From Alphaproteobacteria bacterium (GTDB lineage Bacteria; Pseudomonadota; Alphaproteobacteria; MPNO01; UBA830), in NCBI GenBank assembly GCA_022822405.1, contig JAJEBT010000037.1:1-64000 (forward strand): DNA of 64,000 bases, read 5' to 3'. The notes beneath the pieces are model-generated. The model ran no database searches. It was not told the DNA's origin and saw only the letters and a program-made list of their open reading frames with translations. Shown one piece after another: positions 9,015 through 19,053 of the stretch. The stretch's first letter is position 1; each line of letters begins with the position of its first letter. The position numbers and the translations under genes were made by a program.

Positions 9015-9899
9015 TCAACCCTCGGGATCGCCCGCGTCGTCACCGCGCATCAGGTAGTCGAACACCACCGACTGGTCGACGCCCGTCAACCCGGCCGCGA
9101 TCGTCCGCTGGAACACGTCCTTCATGGTGGCGAAAAGCGGGTAGTCGCCGCCCACGGATTCGGCCAGTTCGGTCGCGATGCCGATGTTCTTCAGATAACC
9201 CTCGATGCTCGCCGCACGGGAGTGGCTGCCGTCGATCATGGCCTTTCCGCGGGTCTCGAACATGCCGGAACTGGCCGGGGTGCCTGCAATCGCGTCGAAT
9301 ACCGTCTGGCGGTCCAGCCCGGCCCGGGTGGCGAGCGCGAACGCCTCGCCGGCTGCCAATGTGTGAACCGGGATCAAAGCGGTCACGATCGCCTTCAGCG
9401 CCGTCGCCGCACCGAACGTGCCGACATGGGAGACGTTGTCGGTGATGTCGCGCAGGACCGCCCGGTGTGCATCGAAGGCGTCGTCATCGCCGCTGACGAA
9501 GACAGCCGCTGTCCGTGCATGCACATAGTTGGGGTTGCCGCTCACCGCGCAGTCGAGAAAGGGCGTCCCGACCTCCGCGAGCGCGGTTCGGGCGGCTTCG
9601 CGCGCCGGCATCGAAAACGAGCCCAGCTCGAAGACCGCCTTGCCGACTGTACCGGCCGCGAGCAGCCCTCCGGGGCCGTCGACCACCGCCTCCAGCGCCG
9701 TGCCGTCGGGCAGGCAGGTGAGCACCAGTTCCGCCTCGGCCGCGGCCGCCGCCGGGCTTGCTGCTGCGATACCGCCCTCTGCCACGAACGCATCCATGGG
9801 AGAGCGACGGTAGCCCGTCACCCGGTGCCCGCGAGCGATCAGGTTGCGCGCTACCGCCAGTCCGAGAGTGCCGATGCCGATCAGCCCGACCGATGCCAT
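9015..9899 (-). CDS. NAD(P)-dependent beta-hydroxyacid dehydrogenase (3-hydroxyisobutyrate dehydrogenase family)
   Basis: This 294-aa protein has an N-terminal Rossmann fold (VGLIGIGTLGLAVARNLIARG). The central substrate-pocket segment is LDCAVSGNPNYVHARTA, and the catalytic lysine lies in GAATALKAIVTALI. The family reversibly oxidises beta-hydroxyacids such as 3-hydroxyisobutyrate, tartronate semialdehyde or glycerate. The usual asparagine pair after the lysine is replaced by TALI, so the substrate may be atypical. ATG 9899 has GGGAGAA upstream and is preferred to a TTG fifteen bases earlier. It lies alone on the minus strand between two rightward groups. Confidence 0.85.
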   Translation of the reverse strand: MASVGLIGIGTLGLAVARNLIARGHRVTGYRRSPMDAFVAEGGIAAASPAAAAAEAELVLTCLPDGTALEAVVDGPGGLLAAGTVGKAVFELGSFSMPAREAARTALAEVGTPFLDCAVSGNPNYVHARTAAVFVSGDDDAFDAHRAVLRDITDNVSHVGTFGAATALKAIVTALIPVHTLAAGEAFALATRAGLDRQTVFDAIAGTPASSGMFETRGKAMIDGSHSRAASIEGYLKNIGIATELAESVGGDYPLFATMKDVFQRTIAAGLTGVDQSVVFDYLMRGDDAGDPEG

Positions 9900-10038
9900 C
9901 ACGAATTCTCCCAACAGGTGTCATGTTTGCTGATTGTTGCGAATTTGGCATTGTATTACAATGGGTTGGCATTCTGAGCCCTCGGATGTCCTTATATGGA
10001 AAACAGATCAATTGTTCCGCGCGCTCCCGGTTGTCCAC

Positions 10039-10231
10039 CTGGGCGGTCACGGTCCGCGCCAACCGGCTTGTGATCTTCCACTTCAGGGACGGCCACGCCG
10101 CCGATGCCGACTGCCTGGACTACCACCAGATAGGCCACGCCCGTGCTCATGCACGATCCGCCCCATCCGGGCGCGCTCATCCGGCGCCAGTGCTTCGAAC
10201 CTCCCGGATTGACGGTGACCGGACCGGGCGC
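10039..10231 (+). pseudogene. Ghost of a higB-higA toxin-antitoxin pair
   Basis: The segment matches the intact higBA pair at 61127-61705. The first part encodes VTVRANRLVIFHFRDGHAAD, against VTVRANWRVIFRFEDGHAAD in the intact toxin. It then gives DADCLDYHQ, where the toxin stop codon has changed from TAG to CAG. After a short spacer, [17 protein letters not shown] matches the antitoxin start [17 protein letters not shown]. Homology then stops after GLTVT. The toxin 5' half and most of the antitoxin are missing, so neither protein can be made. It is a deletion remnant of a related module. Confidence 0.8.
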
Positions 10232-10456
10232 CATTTCCGGTCGAGAATCACGGTGTCCACCCGATCGTGCGGGTTCTCGATGAACCGGGGACATCCCTTG
10301 CGGCCCGGGGCAACCGACCAGTCGAGGATGGCGCCGAACGGCATCTCAATCTCGATGTTTCCCTCCCCGGCGCGCGCCCCGTGCAGTCTGATGTTTGCGT
10401 CAGGCGGTTTGTTCCCGTAGTAAACCTTAGACCCCCCATACAGCCGAGACCCAGTA

Positions 10457-11380
10457 ATGAAAATCGCCATTCCCGATCTCATTTCCAACTCCTACTTCCC
10501 GGCCGCCGCCGCGGTGGAGCTGGGCTTTTTCAAGGAAGAAGGTCTGGATATGTCCCTCGACCTTATCTTCCCGGTGGATAAGACGCTTGAGGTACTGCGT
10601 GACGGCGAAGTTCAATTTGTCGGCGGGTCCGCGCACTCGACCCCGCATGCATTTCCGGAATGGGAAGGAGGCAAGCTGCTCGGTTCGCTGGCACAAGGCA
10701 TGTACTGGTTCTTGATCCTTCGCGCCGACCTGAACGCGCAGCAAGGCGATATCAACGCGATCAAGGGGCTGAATATCGGTGCCGCGCCTCTGGTCGATCT
10801 CGGGCTGAAGCAGCTGATCATCGAATCCGGACTCGATGAAGTCCGTGACGAGATCAACATCGCGCCGGTACCCGGCGCCTTCACCGGTAACAACCTGAAC
10901 TTCGGCGTGACCGCGGCGAAGGCGCTGGAAGACGGCAAGATCGATGGTTTCTGGGCCAACGGAATGGGCGCGGAGGTAGCGGTAACCCGCGGCGTGGGCA
11001 CCATGGTAATTGATGCCCGGCGGGGGGATGGCCCCCCGAAGGCTTTCAACTACACGATGCCTGCCCTCATTACGTCCCAAAAGATGATCGACGACGACCC
11101 GGATGCATGCGCCGCCGCAGTGCGGGCGTTGACCAGGACTCAGAAGGCCCTCAGGGACAATGTCGGGCTGGCAACCGACGTGGGGAAAGTTCTTTTTCCG
11201 GAGGAAGAGGCCAATCTGATTGCCCAGGTGGTCGAGCGTGATTTGCCGTACTACGCTGCCGCCATATCACCGGAGTTCGTCGAGGGAATGACCGAGTTCC
11301 AGCGAAACGTGGGGCTGGTCAAGGGCGAGTTCTCCTACGAACAGTGTGTGGCGACCCGGTTTGCCGGGTATTGGAAATAG
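10457..11380 (+). CDS. NMT1/SBP-fold protein without signal peptide
   Basis: This 307-aa protein has the two-lobe NMT1/THI5-like sequence (AAAVELGFFKEEGLDMSLDL, LRDGEVQFVGGSAHS, IKGLNIGAAPL). It starts directly at MKIAIPDL with no hydrophobic leader. An in-frame TAG a few codons upstream rules out a longer form with a signal peptide. It therefore probably acts in the cytoplasm. Cytosolic members of this fold include 4,5-dihydroxyphthalate decarboxylase and thiamine-precursor enzymes. Alternatively it is a binding protein whose export signal was lost. It sits alone between the higBA ghost and a threonine-synthase-like gene. GC content is slightly lower than its neighbours. Confidence 0.75.
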   Translation: MKIAIPDLISNSYFPAAAAVELGFFKEEGLDMSLDLIFPVDKTLEVLRDGEVQFVGGSAHSTPHAFPEWEGGKLLGSLAQGMYWFLILRADLNAQQGDINAIKGLNIGAAPLVDLGLKQLIIESGLDEVRDEINIAPVPGAFTGNNLNFGVTAAKALEDGKIDGFWANGMGAEVAVTRGVGTMVIDARRGDGPPKAFNYTMPALITSQKMIDDDPDACAAAVRALTRTQKALRDNVGLATDVGKVLFPEEEANLIAQVVERDLPYYAAAISPEFVEGMTEFQRNVGLVKGEFSYEQCVATRFAGYWK

Positions 11381-11767
11381 CGCACGGAGCGCCCCGGAAG
11401 CCGGAAGAACAAACCGGACATCTATCAGCAACGGAATTTCGGGAATTCGAGCGGGTTCGGCGACAGGCCGGCTCTTTTGATCATTGATTTTCGTCAACGG
11501 CCTTGCCGATCCGGATCAGTTTGGCGGCGTGATCAGCTACCTCCCGGCGCCATGACCGGCTGGAGCAGTTTCAGAATATTGCGCACTTTCGTGCCCCGTC
11601 CGGACCGGCCCCCGGACCTGTTCCGGCCATCCACGAACTCCATGGGCATGGGCTTCCGGAACCGGGGAACCGCCCCTCCGGAAGAGGCAATCGTGGCGCC
11701 CGCCCGCGGTTGACTCACGATGGCACGGTTGGTCAACTTGCCCGACCGTGCCGCGACAGGAGGAGAG
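11381..11767. other. Intergenic region, no gene seen
   Basis: This stretch separates the SBP-fold gene from the threonine-synthase-like operon. The only structures noted are a GTTGAC/GTCAAC inverted repeat (11709-11714 and 11732-11737), and a good Shine-Dalgarno GGAGGAG at its right end. The inverted repeat could be part of an operator for the downstream operon. No protein similarity is recognised in any frame. Confidence 0.4.
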
Positions 11768-12997
<1,230 letters not shown>

Positions 12998-13069
12998 TCA
13001 GGGGGCGGCGTTGCGTTGCGCTGCCCGCCATGGTCACATTGCGGACAAGGAAGTCGAGGAGGATTGTTC

Positions 13070-14071
13070 ATGAAGCTGGTGTCCTATGCGCGCGAAGGCG
13101 CATCCCCCGATGCGCGGTGCCCCGGTATCCTTGTGGCGGACGATCTGGTCGGAGATCTGCGGGCGGCCTACGCCGCCTTCCTGATCGAACGGCAGGGCGA
13201 CCCGCAGGGCCGCGAGATCGCGGCGCTGCGCTTTCCCGGCAACTGGGCCGAACATCTCGCAATCGGAGAGGCGGGCAGCGACGCGCTGGCCGCGGCTTCC
13301 GACTGGCTGTCCGCAGCGGAGCAGGACGCCCGCGGCCCCGACGGTGAACCGCTCTTCGTGCCGCTTGCCGAGGTCCGTCTCGGCGCACCGGCCGTGCCGA
13401 AGAAAATCATCGCGGTCGGGCGCAATTATCTCGCCCATCTCAACGAGGCGGGTACCAGCCTGCCCATGTCGATCCCGTCGTCGTGGATAAAGGCGACCTC
13501 GTCGCTGATCGGACCGTTCGACGATGTGGTCAAACCAAGCGTGGTCGAGGAGCTCGACTACGAGACCGAGCTCACCCTGGTGATCGGCAAGCGCTGTCGC
13601 GACGTTCCGGAGGACCGCGCCTACGACGTGATCGCCGGCTACACGGTTCTCAACGACATATCCGCCCGCGACGTGGTCCGGCGCGAACGGGCCGAAGGCA
13701 ACCAGATGCTGGGTAAGATGTTCGACTGCTTCGCGCCGTCCGGACCCTGGATCGTCACCCGTGACGAGATCGCCGATCCGATGGACCTTGCGATCCGCAC
13801 CCGGATCAACGGCGAGACCCGCCAGGACAGCCGGACCGAGCGGATGATCTGGCCGATCCCGAAGCTGATCGCGTTCCTGTCGCAGATGACGCTGGAACCG
13901 GGCGACCTGATCACCACCGGAACGCCGGAGGGAGTCGCCATGGGACGCAAGGAAGAGCCGTCCTGGTTCCTCGAAGACGGCGACGTGATCGAGTCCGAGG
14001 TCGAGGGGGTCGGCGTCATGCGCAACCGCGTGGTTCAGGAATCACCAAGGAAAGGCGGCTGGCAATGGTAG
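13070..14071 (+). CDS. Fumarylacetoacetate hydrolase family protein (first of three)
   Basis: This 333-aa protein has the metal-binding ExE in VEELDYETELTLVIG and the aspartate in VLNDISARD. It also has the C-terminal PGDLITTGTPEGVAMG loop. These are the features of C-C bond hydrolases and decarboxylases acting on acylpyruvates, 2-oxo-hept-3-ene-dioates or oxaloacetate. Start ATG 13070 is preceded by GAGGAGG. Its stop overlaps the ATG of the M24 gene, so they are coupled. It would perform a late hydrolytic step in ring-fission metabolism if the cluster degrades a cyclic compound. Confidence 0.88.
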   Translation: MKLVSYAREGASPDARCPGILVADDLVGDLRAAYAAFLIERQGDPQGREIAALRFPGNWAEHLAIGEAGSDALAAASDWLSAAEQDARGPDGEPLFVPLAEVRLGAPAVPKKIIAVGRNYLAHLNEAGTSLPMSIPSSWIKATSSLIGPFDDVVKPSVVEELDYETELTLVIGKRCRDVPEDRAYDVIAGYTVLNDISARDVVRRERAEGNQMLGKMFDCFAPSGPWIVTRDEIADPMDLAIRTRINGETRQDSRTERMIWPIPKLIAFLSQMTLEPGDLITTGTPEGVAMGRKEEPSWFLEDGDVIESEVEGVGVMRNRVVQESPRKGGWQW

Positions 14072-15366
14072 CCGACCCGCGATTCATTCCCCGAGAAGGC
14101 CGCACGGCCAACCCGCACAACGCGTTCACGCTGGCCGAGCGCGACCGGCGCTGGGACGCCACCCGCCAGGCGATGGAAGAACGCGGCATCGACTGCCTGT
14201 TCATCGTCGGCAAGGGGTGGAACGAGGTCGGCAACTGCCGCTGGCTCGACAACAACGACCATATCGAGCGCCACCTGATCTTTCCGCGCAAGGGCAACCC
14301 TGTCCTGCTGTGGCTGCTCGACAACTGGGGCAAGTGGTATCTGGAGAACGGCTGGGAGGGTGTCGAGTTCCGTGCGACCCATGGCAACACGACGCCGGTG
14401 GCGGCCGAAACGATCGCCGAACTCGGCTATGGCAGCGGCACCATCGGCGTCGTCGGCCTGGTCGGCGGGGGCCTCAACCCGGAGGGCTCGATCCCGTATA
14501 TGAGCTACCGGGCGCTCGAGTCGTTTCTCCCCGATGCAACGTTCAAGGACGCCTCCGACCTGATGATGCGGCTGCGCATGATCAAGAGTTCCGAGGAGAT
14601 CGCCTTCATCGAGAAGGCGTCCGAGATCGCCAATGTCGAGATCGACGCGGTCATGGCGCATGCGAGGCCCGGCATCCGGGAATCGGACCTGATCGCGGAG
14701 GTCATGTACGCTTCGCTCAAGGCCGGCAACGAGATCGGGCGCGACCACTTCACCATCCTGTGCTCGGGAAACGAAGGCTATCCGGTCAACCGGCGAATGA
14801 CCGACCGGATCATGCGCACCGGCGATGTCGTGCATGTTGGCCACTACACGCGTTTCGGGGGCTACTGGAGCCATCCGCACATCGCGGTTTCGCTGGGCCC
14901 GCTGGAAGACGAGTACAAGCCGATGCGCGAGGCCGTGCGCGAGGCAACCGACCGCGCGATGGCGCTGCTCAAGCCCGGCACGCCGTGGTCGGAACTCGAC
15001 GCCGAGGTCGACAGGCCGATCGTCTCCCGGGGCTACTACCACGAGATTCCGCAACTCCACTGCGTCGGGATCGACGGGATCGAGGGTCCGGCGACCGCGC
15101 TCGTGCGCGGCGACGTGCCGCAGGATGCGCCGTGGCGCAGGCCGATGACCAACCGGTCGGTCTCCGACCTGGAAGAGTTCGCCGCGTTCACCGTCGACCG
15201 TAAGCCGCCCGGCGAACTCGCGGTGCAGGCAGGCATGGCAGTTGCGGTCGAGGTGAAGGCGGCCAAGGACGACAGGATCTATGTCGAATTCGGCCCGCAG
15301 GTCGTCGTCGAGGAAGATGGGCCGCGCGTCCTCACTCCCGACGCGATGGACCTGATCGAGCTGTAG
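14065..15366 (+). CDS. M24 (creatinase/aminopeptidase P) family protein lacking the metal site
   Basis: This 433-aa protein has a creatinase-type N-terminal domain and a C-terminal pita-bread fold. The first metal-ligand strand, normally with two aspartates, reads GDVVHVGHYTRFGGYWSHPH. Glycine and histidine stand where the aspartates should be, and the HGIG histidine box is absent. A glutamate remains in AVAVEVK. This resembles creatinase, which hydrolyses a C-N bond without metals, more than the dinuclear peptidases. It overlaps the preceding FAH gene and is followed by an ABC ATPase. A hydrolase on a small amide, amidine or sulfonium compound is plausible. Confidence 0.78.
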   Translation: MVADPRFIPREGRTANPHNAFTLAERDRRWDATRQAMEERGIDCLFIVGKGWNEVGNCRWLDNNDHIERHLIFPRKGNPVLLWLLDNWGKWYLENGWEGVEFRATHGNTTPVAAETIAELGYGSGTIGVVGLVGGGLNPEGSIPYMSYRALESFLPDATFKDASDLMMRLRMIKSSEEIAFIEKASEIANVEIDAVMAHARPGIRESDLIAEVMYASLKAGNEIGRDHFTILCSGNEGYPVNRRMTDRIMRTGDVVHVGHYTRFGGYWSHPHIAVSLGPLEDEYKPMREAVREATDRAMALLKPGTPWSELDAEVDRPIVSRGYYHEIPQLHCVGIDGIEGPATALVRGDVPQDAPWRRPMTNRSVSDLEEFAAFTVDRKPPGELAVQAGMAVAVEVKAAKDDRIYVEFGPQVVVEEDGPRVLTPDAMDLIEL

Positions 15367-15373
15367 GCCAGCC

Positions 15374-16168
15374 ATGGGCATTGCCATCGACTCTGTGGTC
15401 CACCAGTACCGGCCCGCGCGCGGCCGCCCGGTTCTGGCACTGGACCGCATCTCGCTCGACATCGGGGACCGGGAGTTCCTGGCGCTCCTCGGCCCGAGCG
15501 GCTGCGGCAAGAGCACCCTGCTCTACCTGCTGGGCGGCTTCCTGCCGCTGCAGGACGGGGGGATCTCCGTCAACGGCAACGATGTCACCGGGCCCGGGGC
15601 AGACCGCGGCATCGTCTTCCAGCATTTCGCGCTGTTTCCCTGGAAGTCGGTCCTCGACAACGTCCTCTACGGGCTGGAAAAGCAGCGCCTGGCCAAGGAC
15701 GAACGCCTGCGGATCGCGCAGGAATATATCGACCTGGTGCATCTCACCGGCTTCGAGGACGCCTTCCCCTCTCAGCTTTCGGGCGGCATGAAGCAACGGG
15801 TCGCCATCGCGCGCACACTCGCGATCGACCCCGACGTCCTGCTGATGGATGAACCGTTCGGTGCGCTCGACGCGCAGACCCGTCACATCATGCAGGAGGA
15901 GCTGCTGTCGATCTGGCGGCGTTCGCCCAAGACCGTCGTGTTCGTCACCCACGACGTGCGCGAGGCGGTGCTGCTCGCCGACCGGGTCGCAGTCATGACC
16001 GCCCGCCCCGGACGGATCAAGCAGATTGTCGAGACCCGCTTCGACCGCTCCAACCTTGATGCGCTCTCGAAGGACGCCGGATTCCTCGATCGAGTCGACG
16101 GTATCTGGCAACTCGTCCGCGAGGAGGCGCTGGCGGCGGAAGCCGACGCCTCCCGCTCGATCACCTGA
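15374..16168 (+). CDS. ABC transporter ATP-binding protein, SsuB/TauB type
   Basis: This 264-aa ATPase has Walker A GPSGCGKSTL, the signature LSGGMKQRVAIAR, Walker B VLLMDEPFGALD and the switch histidine in VFVTHDVREAV. It belongs to the nitrate/sulfonate/taurine class that pairs with SsuC-type permeases. It ends the operon 11768-16168, which contains no permease or binding protein. The permease operon at 7341-8930 lacks an ATPase, so the two probably form one importer. Its end abuts the convergent VOC gene with one base between. Confidence 0.9.
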   Translation: MGIAIDSVVHQYRPARGRPVLALDRISLDIGDREFLALLGPSGCGKSTLLYLLGGFLPLQDGGISVNGNDVTGPGADRGIVFQHFALFPWKSVLDNVLYGLEKQRLAKDERLRIAQEYIDLVHLTGFEDAFPSQLSGGMKQRVAIARTLAIDPDVLLMDEPFGALDAQTRHIMQEELLSIWRRSPKTVVFVTHDVREAVLLADRVAVMTARPGRIKQIVETRFDRSNLDALSKDAGFLDRVDGIWQLVREEALAAEADASRSIT

Positions 16169-16169
16169 A

Positions 16170-16823
16170 TCAGAGCGTTCCCTCGCGGACCATGCGGCGG
16201 ACTTCCTCGCGGTCCAGAAGAATCGATTCCGGCACGCCCGACTCGTAGAGTTCGACCATCTTGTCGGGGTCGAAATTCCCTTCCCGCATGGGCCCGAACT
16301 CCTCGGTGAACTGGTAGTGGCGCTTGTAGGTCTGGGTATCGAGCGTTGAGTAGTTGTCGAGCATGGTCTCGACCTCGTTGCCGTCGGGGTCCGTGTAATA
16401 GAACGAGGTCGAGTTGCCGTGGTTCACGGTCCAGTGGGGTGGCGGGTAGCCCCACTCCTTCATCCTCTTGTAGACGTAGATCAACTCGCCCAGGCTCGCA
16501 TAGCAGAACGCGAGATGGGAAACGCCGACCTTGTTTTCGGGCTTGGCGCCCCAGCCCGGCTTCTTGATGATGACGACCCGGTGGTCGTGATCATCATAGG
16601 TAAGGAAGGTCAGCGGCGGGCCCATCTCCTCGTTGACGGCGACGATCTCGGCGTTGAACAGCCGCTGGTAGAACGTGACCATCGCGTCGTAGTTCTCATC
16701 GGAAAAGATGTGCAGGTGGTGCATCCGGTTCGGCGACGGCATCGACGTGACGGTGCCGGGCGGATCCATCCGCATCGGATTGACGCTCTTGGGAACGTAG
16801 CGTTCGCGCAGGGTTGTAGCCAT
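16170..16823 (-). CDS. VOC-superfamily protein, extradiol dioxygenase-like
   Basis: This 217-aa protein has one clear glyoxalase/extradiol unit. MHHLHIFSDENYDAM carries the first ligand histidine, VGVSHLAFCYASLGEL the second, and DPDGNEVETMLDNY the final glutamate. That H-H-E set binds iron or manganese in 2,3-dihydroxybiphenyl-type ring-cleavage enzymes. The ATG at 16823 is preceded by AGGAGG and is preferred to upstream in-frame codons that lack family similarity. It lies in front of two FAH-family genes on the neighbouring minus strand. Ring cleavage followed by FAH hydrolysis is a common catabolic pairing. Confidence 0.85.
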   Translation of the reverse strand: MATTLRERYVPKSVNPMRMDPPGTVTSMPSPNRMHHLHIFSDENYDAMVTFYQRLFNAEIVAVNEEMGPPLTFLTYDDHDHRVVIIKKPGWGAKPENKVGVSHLAFCYASLGELIYVYKRMKEWGYPPPHWTVNHGNSTSFYYTDPDGNEVETMLDNYSTLDTQTYKRHYQFTEEFGPMREGNFDPDKMVELYESGVPESILLDREEVRRMVREGTL

Positions 16824-17058
16824 GTAAGCCTCCTGAGCCAGATGGTGCGCCGATAATCGGCCAAGGCCTTCCAATTGTCGAGTGGGCGCAGGACTCTTTT
16901 TTTGTTGCCCGGCGAGCCGACGCAAACTCGAAACATAGGACGGACGGAGCCGATCTGGCGGGTGATTGCGGAGGCATGACGGGAGTGCGGAGAACGACGC
17001 GCTGCGGGCTGTTGGATCCCAACCGGACGACTTGGTCTCATGGCCGGCCACCCGGTGA

Positions 17059-18036
17059 TCAACCGATGTGGGTTCGAAGGATGCCGATCCCGTCGACCTC
17101 GCACTCGACCGCGTCGCCCGGCTCCAGCCACCAGGGCTCGTCGTCATCGGCACGTCCGGCAGCGACGCCGCCCGGCGTTCCGGTGGTCAGCACGTCGCCC
17201 GGCTCCAGCCCGATCTGCGACCAGAAAGCGATCTGGTCCCGGATCTTGAAGCGCATGTTCGCCACCCGGCTGGATTGGCGGAGCTCGCCGTTCACCCGCG
17301 TCCGCAGGCCGACTGCATCGAGATCGTCAATCTCGTCGCAGGTCACCAGATACGGGCCCATCGGCGCGAATCCCGGAAGATTCTTGGTCAACAGCGGCAC
17401 ACCGTATTCCTGTTCGCCGAGGTCGCGCGCGCTGAGGTCGTTGTAGATCGTGAACCCGAAAACGTGGTCGAGCGCATTCTCCGGACGGATACGGAACGCC
17501 CGGCGGCCGATCACGTAGGCCATCTCCACCTCGTAGTCGAGCTTCCGGGTTTCCTCGGGATAGGACACCATACTGTCCGGGCCGACGATGGCGGACGGAT
17601 ATTGCGGATGGCCGCTCGGGATCCGAGGCGCGACCGGACGGTTGGACTGCTGCATCTCGACCAGATGGTCGTCGAAATTCTTGCCGCAGGCGATGAAATT
17701 CCGTGGCCGGGGAAACGGGGCCTTCAGTCGCACAGCCTCCGCCGCAAAGTCGATGATCTCGCCGCGCGGGCCGGATAGTGGCCGGTCAGCGCGTGCCGCT
17801 ACGTCCGCCGCCGTCTTCGCCTCCCGTGCCGCCCGCAGGCCGATCTCGCCACCCTCGACAAAGGCCAGCGCATCCGACGGCGCCATTGCAGCGGCGAGCC
17901 GATAGGCGCGCTCGATCGGCAGTTCCGCCGCCAGCACGGCTGCATAGGCGCCTTCGAGGTCGACCACCCGGCCTGCCTCGGACAGGAAGCCGAAGCGCTC
18001 GGCACCGCCTTCGGTTTCGAATGTCACAAACCGCAT
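17059..18036 (-). CDS. Fumarylacetoacetate hydrolase family protein (second of three)
   Basis: This 325-aa protein has the full metal site: ExE in RKLDYEVEMAYVIG and the aspartate in TIYNDLSARD, followed by LTTGTPGGVAAG. The insertion IACGKNFDDHLVEMQ before the core is typical of 2-keto-4-pentenoate hydratase/5-oxopent-3-ene-tricarboxylate decarboxylase relatives. An AGGGGG-like ribosome binding site precedes the ATG. It is transcribed after the gene at 18058 with a 21-bp gap. It probably hydrolyses or decarboxylates the ring-fission product of the cluster. Confidence 0.88.
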   Translation of the reverse strand: MRFVTFETEGGAERFGFLSEAGRVVDLEGAYAAVLAAELPIERAYRLAAAMAPSDALAFVEGGEIGLRAAREAKTAADVAARADRPLSGPRGEIIDFAAEAVRLKAPFPRPRNFIACGKNFDDHLVEMQQSNRPVAPRIPSGHPQYPSAIVGPDSMVSYPEETRKLDYEVEMAYVIGRRAFRIRPENALDHVFGFTIYNDLSARDLGEQEYGVPLLTKNLPGFAPMGPYLVTCDEIDDLDAVGLRTRVNGELRQSSRVANMRFKIRDQIAFWSQIGLEPGDVLTTGTPGGVAAGRADDDEPWWLEPGDAVECEVDGIGILRTHIG

Positions 18037-18057
18037 CGGCGTGCCCCCTTGCTTCCC

Positions 18058-19053
18058 TCAACTCCAGTCTTCGCCGGCAATGGCGCTTGACCCGAGCGCG
18101 CCGATCCCTTCGGCGCTGGCTTCCAGCACATCGCCCGGCGCGATCGCCAGCGGCGTGTCGAGCGGATCCGTCCCATTGGCGACGGCGATCCGCGCGCCGA
18201 AGGCCAGAATATCGCCCGGCTCAAGTCCCATCGACGAGCAGAACGCGATTACTTCCGCGATTCCGTAGGCCAGCTCGCCGACGCGGAACCGTTGGCGCAG
18301 AGTGCCGTTGACGCTGAACGAGACTTCGAGGTGGTCGTCGATGCCGCCGTCGCAGGTCAGCGCGATGGCCGGCCCGACCGGCGAGAGCCGCGGCAGGTTC
18401 CTGGCGAGCATGCCGCGGCGGACCCGGGACTCTTCAAGGAACACCTCATCGTCCCAGACGTCGATCATCAGTGTGATGCCGGCCACGTGACGCGATGCTT
18501 CGCGGCGGGACACCCGGAGCGCCGGGTTGCCGATCACGACGGCAAGTGCGGCATCGGCGGTGAACTTGCCCGTGGTAGGCGCGCCGTGGACCAGCTGCAG
18601 GATCGGCAGGGGCAGCGCCGCACCGGGGTCCGCGGTGGCGGAGCAGAATTTCTTGAAGGCCGTGATCGGCGGCCGCTCGAAGTCTTCGGCATCCATCCAG
18701 CGGGTCATGACGTGCGGCGTCATGTCATCGGGCGCAAGATCGGGCCGGCTCACCGGGGTCCATCCACCGATCACCATGATCTTGGCCCCGCCGTCCACCG
18801 GACGCACGAGTTCGGGATCGACGGTCTCCGGATGGCTGGCCAGAGCGGCCTCCAGCCGCTTGATCTCGCCGGGCCCGAGAGTGGCGATCCGGCCTATCCA
18901 GCGCGACACCGAGTCCTCGGCGGTGCCCGGAGCATCGGCCAGCCCGGCGCGCGCGAAGACATCGGCCAGCGGCGCCCATCGGCGTTCGTCGCCGATCAGC
19001 ACCATCTGCCGCGCAAGGAACGGCGCTCTCACGATGCCCGCGCCCAGCTGCAT
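18058..19053 (-). CDS. Degenerate FAH-family protein lacking metal ligands (third of three)
   Basis: This 331-aa protein aligns with its neighbour along the FAH core: GKFTADAALAVVIG, MIDVWDDE and the late LEPGDILAFGARIAVANG. The two metal-binding glutamates of the DYExEL box are replaced (ADAAL), and the NDLSARD box has become IDVWDDE. One aspartate remains in each. Canonical metal-dependent hydrolysis therefore looks impossible. It could be a regulatory or structural partner of the adjacent FAH protein, or use another chemistry. A GGAGG ribosome binding site precedes ATG 19053. It is first in the minus-strand pair. Confidence 0.72.
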   Translation of the reverse strand: MQLGAGIVRAPFLARQMVLIGDERRWAPLADVFARAGLADAPGTAEDSVSRWIGRIATLGPGEIKRLEAALASHPETVDPELVRPVDGGAKIMVIGGWTPVSRPDLAPDDMTPHVMTRWMDAEDFERPPITAFKKFCSATADPGAALPLPILQLVHGAPTTGKFTADAALAVVIGNPALRVSRREASRHVAGITLMIDVWDDEVFLEESRVRRGMLARNLPRLSPVGPAIALTCDGGIDDHLEVSFSVNGTLRQRFRVGELAYGIAEVIAFCSSMGLEPGDILAFGARIAVANGTDPLDTPLAIAPGDVLEASAEGIGALGSSAIAGEDWS

